Assembly: GCA_017549085.1 (NCBI GenBank)
Contig: JAFYVO010000436.1
Span: 1 to 5,429 of the forward strand
Direction: 5' to 3'
Length of the DNA stretch: 5,429 nucleotides
Origin: Thermoguttaceae bacterium
GTDB lineage: Bacteria > Planctomycetota > Planctomycetia > Pirellulales > Thermoguttaceae
Shown: piece by piece, positions 1-5,429 of the stretch
Layout of the letters: each line of letters begins with the position of its first letter
Numbering within the stretch: position 1 is the first letter of the stretch
Notes under the pieces: generated by a model
Told to the model about the DNA's origin: nothing
Seen by the model: the letters and a program-made list of their open reading frames with translations, nothing else
Database searches by the model: none
Made by a program: the position numbers and the translations under genes

Positions 1-140
1 CTCAAACCGCCAAACATCAAACCGCCAAACATCAAACCGCCAAACATCAAACCGCCAAACATCAAACCGCCAAACATCAAACCGCCCAAACGCAAAACGC
101 AAAACGCAAACAGCCAAACCGGCCAAACAGCCAAACCGGC
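1..140. repeat. 15-base tandem repeat array followed by degenerate short repeats
   Basis: Five uninterrupted copies of a 15-base unit (plus strand ATCAAACCGCCAAAC, first copy beginning CTC) fill 1-75. A sixth copy at 76-91 carries one extra C. The array decays into a 7-base unit GCAAAAC (92-111), then into nearly two copies of a 17-base unit built on CAGCCAAACCGGCC (111-140). The plus strand is almost free of T through the whole tract. The array runs off the left edge, so its true length is unknown. Near-perfect identity between copies points to recent slippage expansion. There are no spacers between units, so this is not a CRISPR array. Confidence 0.93.
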
Positions 141-201
141 GTCAATCGAGACTCAAATAAAGATACCGCAAAGAAAACGTGAAAACATCGTCAAGAAATA
201 A
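1..201 (+). CDS. possible 3' tail of a convergent gene with IKPPN pentapeptide repeats (uncertain)
   Basis: Plus-strand frame 1 is open from the left edge to a TAA at 199-201. It would encode repeated (I/L)KPPN pentapeptides followed by a basic Lys/Gln/Asn-rich tail ending in IVKK. The 15-base unit is a multiple of three, so its expansion would keep frame, and the stop sits right at the terminator hairpin shared with the opposite gene, a typical convergent arrangement. Against it, the other two plus frames are also open to about 160 and 180 because the strand is so poor in T, so openness proves little. I do not recognise a family. It could equally be non-coding repeat DNA. Confidence 0.25.
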   Translation, partial: LKPPNIKPPNIKPPNIKPPNIKPPNIKPPKRKTQNANSQTGQTAKPASIETQIKIPQRKRENIVKK

Positions 202-232
202 AAAAGCGACGAACGTTCGAGACGCTCGCCGC
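199..232 (-). terminator. intrinsic terminator downstream of the DUF1080 gene
   Basis: Read on the minus strand, GCGGCGAGCG (232-223) pairs with CGTTCGTCGC (215-206) around a seven-base loop. The 10-bp stem contains two G-U pairs and is followed at once by six U (205-200). It lies 34 bases after the TAA of the DUF1080 gene. On the plus strand the two wobble pairs become A-C mismatches and the U run (237-242) is four bases away from the stem, so it should act mainly on leftward transcription. A weak bidirectional effect is possible. Confidence 0.85.
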
Positions 233-266
233 TTCGTTTTTTAAACGCTATCGCGCTTCAAATCGC

Positions 267-1667
267 TTAGCGTTGCGGACGTTCGCCGTTCGGGCGACGC
301 GGCATTTCCATTTTGCGGATTTTCGCGTTGCGGAAGACGACCGGTTCGTTGCCGTGCAGGCCTTGGAAGCCGATGTAACCGGCGTTTTCGGTTTCCGCCG
401 GAGCTTTGTTGATCAGCCACGGGAACGGCTTCGAACCGTCCGGGTTGACGTCGGCTTTCGTGTATTCGCGTTTGTTCATAACGGTCGTGAGGTGGCCGTT
501 GAGGTAAACTTGAATCATCGGGCCCATGCAGACGACCGTCATGCGGTTCCATTCGCCCGGCGCTTTGCAGACGTTGAACATCGGGGCGCAACGACCGTAG
601 ATCGCGCCGACGTCGGTCATATCGACTTGACGACCGAACGAGTCGAAGATTTGGACTTCGAGGGAGTTCGGAATCCAGTTTTCCTTGTCGGTGCATTGGA
701 TGACGATACCGCTGTTCGCTTTTTCGGTCGTTTTGAATTCGAAGTCGAGCATGAAGTTTTCATACTTGTCTTTCGCCCAGATCGCGTTGTCTTTCGTCGC
801 GGTCATGACGCCTTCTTCGTCGATCGACCAAATGGCCGGATCGTATTCGGCGTTTTCGAGTTTATCGCCGAAGAGCGAAACCCAACCTTCGCCGGTCGCT
901 TCCGGTTGCGTCATCGGGGCGATCTTCGCGTTGCGGATTTTCATCGGGGAGTTGCCGTGCAGACCTTGGAAACCGATGTAACCGAACGGTTCGAAGGTCG
1001 AGAGGGAACGGCCGTGGAATTTCTTTTCGATATCCGTGCCGGACGGGCTCTTTTCGTTGTCGGTCCATTCCGCAGTGTTGATGCGGTTGATGACTTCGCC
1101 GTTCAGTTCGACCGTGATCGTGCGACCGAAGCAGAAAACGCGCATTTTGTTCCATTCGCCCGGCTTCTTCGTGACGTTTTTGGTCGCCGCTTGGAAACCG
1201 TAGATCGCGCCGCAGGAGTGGTAGTCCGGTTCTTTGCCGGCGTCGTCGAGGAGTTGGATTTCGATCGTGTTCGGAATCCAGTTCCCTTTGTCGGTGCATT
1301 GAATCAAGAAACCGCCGTTGGTGTGGTCGGAGAGGTTGAATTCAAATTCGCAAACGAAGGAGGAGTATTTTTCCTTCGTCCAGATGACGGCGTCTTTCGT
1401 CGCGACGAGTTCGCCTTCTTCGTTGAAGGACCAAACGCCTTCCGGGAAGTCGCCGTTTTCGAGATTTTCGCCGAAGAGCGGAACCATTTCGGCGTTGCGA
1501 CCCATCATCGGGCCGAAACCGAAACCGCGCGGGCCGCGTTCGCCGCGTTGGGCGCGGGGGCCGCGTTGAGCGTTATCGCCTTGCGGGCCGTCTTGAGCCG
1601 GTTGAGCGCACGCGACGGAGCCGCAAACGAGGAGCGCCGCCATCAGAGAAGACAACGTTTTTTTCAT
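267..1667 (-). CDS. exported protein with two tandem DUF1080 (3-keto-disaccharide hydrolase / concanavalin-like) domains
   Basis: This 466-residue protein begins with a signal peptide (MKKT, hydrophobic core to about residue 16, likely signal peptidase I cut after A-C-A at 19-21). A Gly/Arg/Pro/Gln-rich linker follows (22-57), then two copies of the same domain (about 61-253 and 262-454), and a short Arg/Pro-rich tail. Each copy has the DUF1080 landmarks: N-G-G or N-S-G (117-119; 318-320), IQCTDK..NWIPN, an ExQ strand (136-138; 337-339), GAIYG, PGEWN, LNG, and a closing GYIGFQGLHGN...RNAKI. The fold is a beta-sandwich; some members hydrolyse 3-keto-glucosides and many are uncharacterised. Substrate and activity here are unknown, and a sugar-binding role is also possible. 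The start was chosen because ATG at 1667 has AAAGGA eight bases upstream and opens the signal peptide. The reading frame stays open upstream to 1799, but that extension has no such support. Confidence 0.9.
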   Translation of the reverse strand: MKKTLSSLMAALLVCGSVACAQPAQDGPQGDNAQRGPRAQRGERGPRGFGFGPMMGRNAEMVPLFGENLENGDFPEGVWSFNEEGELVATKDAVIWTKEKYSSFVCEFEFNLSDHTNGGFLIQCTDKGNWIPNTIEIQLLDDAGKEPDYHSCGAIYGFQAATKNVTKKPGEWNKMRVFCFGRTITVELNGEVINRINTAEWTDNEKSPSGTDIEKKFHGRSLSTFEPFGYIGFQGLHGNSPMKIRNAKIAPMTQPEATGEGWVSLFGDKLENAEYDPAIWSIDEEGVMTATKDNAIWAKDKYENFMLDFEFKTTEKANSGIVIQCTDKENWIPNSLEVQIFDSFGRQVDMTDVGAIYGRCAPMFNVCKAPGEWNRMTVVCMGPMIQVYLNGHLTTVMNKREYTKADVNPDGSKPFPWLINKAPAETENAGYIGFQGLHGNEPVVFRNAKIRKMEMPRRPNGERPQR

Positions 1668-1675
1668 CGAGACAA

Positions 1676-1681
1676 TCCTTT
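1676..1681 (-). promoter_or_regulatory. ribosome binding site of the DUF1080 gene
   Basis: Minus-strand AAAGGA lies eight bases before the ATG at 1667. It fixes the start at the signal peptide methionine rather than at the upstream in-frame codon at 1799. Confidence 0.75.
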
Positions 1682-1779
1682 CATAAAATCCGATGAGTCG
1701 CGGGAGCGCCGAACGTCGACGCGTTCCCTGAACCGCCGCCCCTTGCGCGAACGCGAAAAGAACGACGAAAATTTTTCTT

Positions 1780-1807
1780 ATTTTAACACAACGCGGCAAA
1801 AACCCAA
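1780..1807 (-). promoter_or_regulatory. candidate promoter for the DUF1080 gene
   Basis: On the minus strand, TTGGGT (1807-1802) and TAAAAT (1785-1780) are separated by 16 bases and resemble -35 and -10 boxes. The -10 matches the sigma-70 consensus at five of six positions, the -35 at only three. Transcription would start near 1773, giving a leader of roughly 105 bases. A second TAAAAT lies at 1826-1821, without a convincing -35. This is a consensus match by eye only; the spacer between mutY and this gene is otherwise A/T-rich and has no strong terminator hairpin. Confidence 0.35.
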
Positions 1808-1892
1808 GGCCGCCCGCGCTATTTTAACGTTTTTAACGAAAAAAAGTTCCGCTTTTTGCCTAATTCGGCCGATTTTGCGTCGTTCGCCTAAA

Positions 1893-3263
1893 TTAACCGC
1901 CGTTCTTCAAAACGAAACGCGCCAACTTGCGCCCCGGCGAACTCAGCGGATAAGCGTCCAATTCGGCGCGCGGAACCCAGCGCCATTCCGCCGCGACGCG
2001 CTCCGCTTCCGAAGGTTCCTTGACGTTCTCAACGCTTTTTCCGCGACTTAGCGTCGACGCCGTGTCGCGTTCGAGCGCGTCAAAAAGCGTTTTTTCGAGC
2101 GGCTCCGCTCCGGCGAGTCGGCAAAAACGGAGCGTTATCTTAAATCGCGTCGCGGCGTGTTTTACCGTATAAACGACGCTTCCAGGTCGACGGTCGAGCG
2201 GAGCCGCGCCGACCTCCTCTTCAAGAAAGCGCTGCAAACCGTCGCAAAGCTCGACGTCGCCGCTAAAATCGAGCGCGTCGCGAAACGCCTCGTTCGTAAT
2301 TTCAAAACGCGGAAAATCCCAAAGACCGGCCCAAAGCGCGTTTTCCGGACGGCGAATCAGCAAAACGTCGGACAGGTCGCCGCCGTCGCAAGTCGAATGA
2401 TCGCAACCCTTGCCATCGTCGCCGCAAGATCCGAAAAGATCGCGCCGCTCGATCCAAAACGCGACGTCGGTTCGCGCGACCGTCTCCGTTTTTTTCTTTA
2501 AAACAGGTACGACGTCTTGTAAATCGAGGCGCCAACTTTCGCAAAACGGGACGAGCGGACAAGCGTCGCACTTCGGCGCCGTCGGCGAACAAACCAAGCG
2601 GCCCAAGTCGGTCAACGCGCCGTTTAAACGTCGGTAAACGTTCGGCTTGCGTTCCTTTCCATCGTCGAGCGGAAGCCAATTTTCCGCGGCTTTCCAAAGG
2701 ATTTTTTGCGCCGTCGCGGTCGTCGTTTCGAGTCGCAAGCCCAAAAGCCGAGCGTGCAGACGCGTCGTGTTCGCCTCCAAAATCGGCGCTCTTTTATCGA
2801 AACCGAACGAAAGAATCGCTCCCGCGCAGTAGCGTCCGACGCCGGGCAACGACAAGACGTCGTCAAAACGCGCCGGAACGTCGCCGCCAAAACGTTCGAC
2901 AATCTGTAACGCCGCAGCGCGCAGCGCCCGCGCTCGACGATAGTAACCCAAACCTTCCCAATATTTTAGAACGGTTTCCTCGTCGGCTTCGGCGAGCGCC
3001 GCCGCGTTCGGAAAACGTTCGAGAAAGCGCGCGAAATATCCTTCGACCGTTTGCGTCGTCGTTTGCTGCAGCATAATCTCGCTGACCCAAACGCGATACG
3101 GCGTCGGCTCCGAACGCCAAGGGAAAACGCGCCCGTTCGCGTCGAACCAACGCAAAAGCTCGGCTCGCGCCCGCCCGAAGTCAAACGCCGACAAGACGTT
3201 AAGCGCGTCCTCCGACGCGGCGCTCGACGTCGCGTCTTGCGTTTTCTTAATCGTCCGTTGCAA
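1893..3263 (-). CDS. mutY: A/G-specific adenine glycosylase MutY (base excision repair)
   Basis: MutY removes adenine mispaired with 8-oxoguanine. The 456-residue protein has a catalytic domain (about 32-245) with the adenine-activating Glu62 in SEIMLQQT, a helix-hairpin-helix ending in LPGVG (139-143), and a [4Fe-4S] motif C225-x6-C232-x2-C235-x5-C241, the spacing of classical MutY. The C-terminal NUDIX-like domain (about 262-456) is recognisable from LLIRRPENALWAGLWDFP (301-318) and EWRWVP...YPLSSPGRKL. Three oddities: the usual catalytic Asp (LDGN in E. coli) is Glu163 in LEAN; the FSH 8-oxoguanine-sensing loop reads A371-T372-R373; and the C-terminal domain has two inserts (about 278-300, Cys/Asp-rich; about 386-425). 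It is about 100 residues longer than E. coli MutY, including some 28 extra N-terminal residues. Translation starts at TTG behind AGGAGA. It lies 32 bases after smpB, probably in the same transcript. Confidence 0.95.
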   Translation of the reverse strand: MQRTIKKTQDATSSAASEDALNVLSAFDFGRARAELLRWFDANGRVFPWRSEPTPYRVWVSEIMLQQTTTQTVEGYFARFLERFPNAAALAEADEETVLKYWEGLGYYRRARALRAAALQIVERFGGDVPARFDDVLSLPGVGRYCAGAILSFGFDKRAPILEANTTRLHARLLGLRLETTTATAQKILWKAAENWLPLDDGKERKPNVYRRLNGALTDLGRLVCSPTAPKCDACPLVPFCESWRLDLQDVVPVLKKKTETVARTDVAFWIERRDLFGSCGDDGKGCDHSTCDGGDLSDVLLIRRPENALWAGLWDFPRFEITNEAFRDALDFSGDVELCDGLQRFLEEEVGAAPLDRRPGSVVYTVKHAATRFKITLRFCRLAGAEPLEKTLFDALERDTASTLSRGKSVENVKEPSEAERVAAEWRWVPRAELDAYPLSSPGRKLARFVLKNGG

Positions 3264-3268
3264 ACGTT

Positions 3269-3274
3269 TCTCCT
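3269..3274 (-). promoter_or_regulatory. strong ribosome binding site deciding the TTG start of mutY
   Basis: Minus-strand AGGAGA ends five bases before TTG at 3263-3261. No in-frame ATG lies before residue 64, which is already inside the catalytic motif, so this site is the main evidence for the TTG start and for the N-terminal extension of MutY. Confidence 0.8.
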
Positions 3275-3295
3275 AACTCGGCTTACGTTAACGCT

Positions 3296-3784
3296 TTAAC
3301 GACGAAACATCTTCATTTGGCGCAGTCCGCGCTCGACGTCCGCCTTTTTCAACGCTTGACGCTTGTCGTAATTCTGCTTCCCGCGGCAAAGTCCGACGAG
3401 CAACTTCGCGCGCCCGTTTTTGAAGTAAAGTTTGAGCGGAACAAGGGTTAAGCCCTTTTCGAGCGCCCGTTTCGCAAACCGTTCGATTTCGCGGCGATGC
3501 AACAGCAACTTGCGGTCGCGCTTGCGTTTATGATTGAAACGGTTCGCGTCGATATACTCCGGAATATCGCAGTTGACGAGAAAAACTTCGTTCTTTCTGA
3601 CCCGCGCGTAACACTCGGCAAGAGAAACGGTTCCGCACCGCAAACTCTTCACTTCGCTCCCGACCAGCTCGATCCCGCATTCGAGCGACTCCAAGACGTC
3701 GTAGTCGTGTCGCGCTTTGCGGTTTTCGCTGACGACGCGTTCGATTCCGTCGTCCTCTTTCTTCGTTTTTTTATTTTTCGCCAT
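3296..3784 (-). CDS. smpB: SsrA (tmRNA)-binding protein SmpB
   Basis: SmpB binds tmRNA and delivers it to stalled ribosomes in trans-translation, in the cytoplasm. The 162-residue product has the family's features in order: ARHDY (24-28), GSEVKSLR (42-49) in the first strands of the beta-barrel, SLAECYARV (54-62), NHKRKRDRKLLLHRREI (84-100) with the usual basic RNA-contact residues, LVPLKLYFKNGRAK (114-127), and the C-terminal YDKR (139-142) that opens the tail entering the decoding site. Length is normal for the family. It starts at ATG but has no clear Shine-Dalgarno sequence; an upstream terminator and a TAAAAT box suggest its own promoter with a short leader. mutY follows after 32 bases. 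The tmRNA gene itself is not in this window. Confidence 0.97.
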   Translation of the reverse strand: MAKNKKTKKEDDGIERVVSENRKARHDYDVLESLECGIELVGSEVKSLRCGTVSLAECYARVRKNEVFLVNCDIPEYIDANRFNHKRKRDRKLLLHRREIERFAKRALEKGLTLVPLKLYFKNGRAKLLVGLCRGKQNYDKRQALKKADVERGLRQMKMFRR

Positions 3785-3800
3785 TTCAGTTTATTCGCTA

Positions 3801-3806
3801 ATTTTA
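3801..3806 (-). promoter_or_regulatory. possible -10 box for the smpB-mutY unit
   Basis: Minus-strand TAAAAT lies 16 bases before the smpB ATG, immediately after the upstream terminator. No good -35 is seen at normal spacing, where the terminator arm and loop lie. If real, the leader would be only about ten bases, which would fit the missing ribosome binding site. This is weak evidence. Confidence 0.25.
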
Positions 3807-3809
3807 TCG

Positions 3810-3839
3810 AAAAGAACGCGGAGCAAAACGCCCCGCGCT
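3810..3839 (-). terminator. intrinsic terminator between the membrane protein gene and smpB
   Basis: Read on the minus strand, AGCGCGGGGC (3839-3830) pairs with GCTCCGCGTT (3824-3815) around the loop GTTTT. The 10-bp, mostly G-C stem has two G-U pairs and is followed by C and four U. It starts 20 bases after the TAA of the membrane protein gene, so it closes that transcript and separates it from smpB. Confidence 0.82.
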
Positions 3840-3858
3840 TCGTTTGCAAGTCTTGCCG

Positions 3859-5429
3859 TTAATAAGGTTTCATCCAGCCCCAGTTAACCGCCAAGTCGTA
3901 AAGCCAAGGCGCGACCCAAGGGTTCCAAGTCGGAAACGCCGCCGACGCCGCCGACCAAAAGAGGAGCGCGAGAGCGACGCCGCGTAAACGACGCGATTTC
4001 GACGCCTTGTCGACAATTGGCAAAAGCGCCGGAATGAAGAGCGGAACCAACGGGAAGAACCAACGCGACCAGCAGGACATCCCGCCGTAATTGCGGTCGC
4101 CTTGGTCGCGCGTCAAAAAGAACGCGAAAAAGACGACCGTCAACGTCAACGCGCCGACGCCGAACGCTCGCAACCCTTTGTCGTCCTTCGTTTTAAACGC
4201 CCAAGTCAAAAGACCAAGAATACTCAAAATCCAGATCGGCGTCAACGAAAAAACGCCGCGCGAACCGATCGTCGAGTGGAACGCGTACAGCACGAGCGAC
4301 GGTTCGCCGCGGTCGATTCCGGTGCGGTTCGCCCAATGACTCAGGCGAGCGTGTTTCGCTTCGCGCGGGCGCCCGGCCGGATAGTAATTATAGTAATACC
4401 AATCGTTTGCGTCAAACAACGTTCTCGGGTCGAGCCCCTTTTCCTTCGCTTCCGCTTGCAGCGCCATATGGTCGCGCTTACAGGAATACGCGGGCATAAT
4501 CGAGTTGTGCGCGATATAGTTCGTCGCGATAAACGCCGCCGCGACGACGAGCCCCGCCGGAATCGCGACGAAAATCGTTTTCACCGGGCGCTTTACGAGC
4601 AAAATCCCGCAAAGCCCCGCCGCGAACGCCAACGCCGGCAAGTCGCAAGCGACCGCGAACGCGCCAAAAAAGCCGGCGAGCGCAAAATAAACCGGATTCC
4701 TTTTCCCGTCGCGCAAAATTTTGAACGCCGCCCAAAGCGCGATCGAAATCGACGCAAAGCCCGGCAAATGGTTGTTTAACGTCGGAACGAACGCCAGCGC
4801 GAACGTTCCGAACGTCGCCGCCGCGACCGCGTACATTCGGCCCCAATCGGTTTGACCGACCGACTCGATAATCGACGCTAAGCAGAAAAACGCGATTCCA
4901 AGCGGGATCAGTTGGTAAAAAACGAGCAAAATCCGCGCCGTTTCGAACGGACGGCGCGCCAGCGACAAGCCGAAACAACGGTTCAGCACCCAGTACGGCC
5001 CCGCCATAACCGTCGGCAGGAGCGTCGGTTTGCTCGAATACATGTACCCGGACGCCGGGTTCGACGGGTCGTAAATTTCGTCCGGAAGCCCGTGCTTCAC
5101 GACGTCGATTGAATCCCAACCGGGCGTTTCCCAAGCCTTGTCGATCGCGTACGGAACGAGTTCTTTGCGGTACGATTGCGCCAGAACTTTGCAATTCTTA
5201 TTTTCAAAACGCTCCGGACAAGGGCTCGCGCAGTTGCGCAAAATCTCGCCGGGCGCGAACTTAGAGACAACTTCTTCGTCCGACGTCGCGTCGCGTATCG
5301 CGGGCGGATACGACGACTTCGCCGCAAGACGCGCCGCCTCCGCTTCCTTTTTTTCCGCTTCCGAATACGGCGGAACGTAACGGTAAACGCGGGCTTCCGG
5401 TTCGACGAGCGCGCGAATCGTCAACCAAC
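3859..5429 (-). CDS. multi-pass membrane protein, glycosyltransferase-39-like (5' end missing)
   Basis: The 3' part of a gene whose start lies beyond the right edge. The frame is open through the edge (codon TGG precedes a TTG at 5424), and the visible N-terminus reads WLTIRALVE, which I associate with the segment after the first membrane helix in planctomycete GT-C-like proteins, so the TTG is not a credible start. Numbering from that TTG: a hydrophilic region (about 9-100), WDSIDVVKH (103-111), YSSKPTLLPTVMAG (129-142), then about eight or nine hydrophobic helices between 163 and 508. Conserved-looking motifs are NNHLPGF (217-223), SHWANRTGIDRGEP (372-385 region), FSLTP (392-396) and NYGG...SRWFFPLVP (445-461). 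GT-C enzymes of this kind usually move a sugar from a lipid carrier to a substrate on the outer face of the membrane; donor and acceptor here cannot be told. The family call rests on remembered motifs and topology. Confidence 0.75.
   Translation of the reverse strand, partial: WLTIRALVEPEARVYRYVPPYSEAEKKEAEAARLAAKSSYPPAIRDATSDEEVVSKFAPGEILRNCASPCPERFENKNCKVLAQSYRKELVPYAIDKAWETPGWDSIDVVKHGLPDEIYDPSNPASGYMYSSKPTLLPTVMAGPYWVLNRCFGLSLARRPFETARILLVFYQLIPLGIAFFCLASIIESVGQTDWGRMYAVAAATFGTFALAFVPTLNNHLPGFASISIALWAAFKILRDGKRNPVYFALAGFFGAFAVACDLPALAFAAGLCGILLVKRPVKTIFVAIPAGLVVAAAFIATNYIAHNSIMPAYSCKRDHMALQAEAKEKGLDPRTLFDANDWYYYNYYPAGRPREAKHARLSHWANRTGIDRGEPSLVLYAFHSTIGSRGVFSLTPIWILSILGLLTWAFKTKDDKGLRAFGVGALTLTVVFFAFFLTRDQGDRNYGGMSCWSRWFFPLVPLFIPALLPIVDKASKSRRLRGVALALLFWSAASAAFPTWNPWVAPWLYDLAVNWGWMKPY

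Noticed and set aside
1..77. Minus-strand MFGGL-repeat reading frame with an ATG in every repeat
   Set aside because: No ribosome binding site, begins inside the repeat just beyond a terminator, and runs off the edge; nothing supports translation.
1..91. CRISPR array
   Set aside because: The 15-base units abut each other with no spacers.
1605..1667. Lipoprotein signal (Cys15 or Cys20) in the DUF1080 protein
   Set aside because: The residues before either Cys do not fit a lipobox well; an A-C-A signal peptidase I site fits better.
1668..1799. In-frame 44-residue N-terminal extension of the DUF1080 protein
   Set aside because: It would bury a good signal peptide inside the protein and ignores the ribosome binding site in front of the ATG at 1667.
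1838..1858. Terminator for mutY (AAAAAG / CTTTTT inverted repeat)
   Set aside because: Only a six-pair stem, almost all A-U, far weaker than the two other terminators; not enough to call.
273..2051. A 592-codon open frame on the plus strand
   Set aside because: It is antisense to the DUF1080 gene and the end of mutY. Its product is an Arg/Phe/Val/Asp-rich mirror of their codon use with no domain, and both minus-strand genes have clear families.
4478..5194. 238-codon minus-strand frame within the membrane protein gene, and several similar plus-strand frames across 4091-4779
   Set aside because: Arg-rich out-of-frame shadows of a gene with clear membrane helices and motifs.
5422..5424. TTG as the true start of the membrane protein
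   Set aside because: The frame continues upstream to the edge, and the first visible residues match the interior of the family, after the first membrane helix.

Overview
The window reads like a chromosomal stretch of a planctomycete-type bacterium with moderate GC content. This is an inference from gene content: a secreted protein built from two DUF1080 (3-keto-disaccharide hydrolase) domains, and a large multi-pass membrane protein with motifs (YSSKP, NNHLPGF, FSLTP, NYGG...RWFFPLVP) that I associate with glycosyltransferase-39-like proteins of Planctomycetota. No rRNA, tRNA, insertion sequence, CRISPR array or phage gene is visible.

Layout. All four clear genes lie on the minus strand, so transcription runs from right to left. 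At the right edge is the 3' part of the membrane protein gene (3859-5429, 5' end outside the window), closed by a good intrinsic terminator (3810-3839). Next come smpB (3296-3784), the tmRNA-binding ribosome-rescue protein, and mutY (1893-3263), the adenine DNA glycosylase. These two are 32 bases apart, and mutY starts at TTG behind a strong ribosome binding site, so they probably form a two-gene unit. After a 225-base gap with a candidate promoter comes the exported double-DUF1080 protein (267-1667), closed by a second intrinsic terminator (199-232). The left end (1-198) is an A/C-rich, T-poor tract with five to six copies of a 15-base tandem repeat. It may be the tail of a convergent plus-strand gene or simply non-coding repeat.

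How the genes relate. smpB and mutY are housekeeping functions (stalled-ribosome rescue; repair of A opposite 8-oxoguanine). The membrane protein and the exported DUF1080 protein act at or outside the cytoplasmic membrane, and I see no direct pathway link between them and the central pair.

I do not see a clear new multi-gene system. The most interesting signal is in mutY. The position of the catalytic Asp reads Glu, the FSH loop that reads 8-oxoguanine reads A-T-R, and the C-terminal domain carries a Cys/His/Asp-rich insert. These could be lineage-typical or could mean altered substrate choice.
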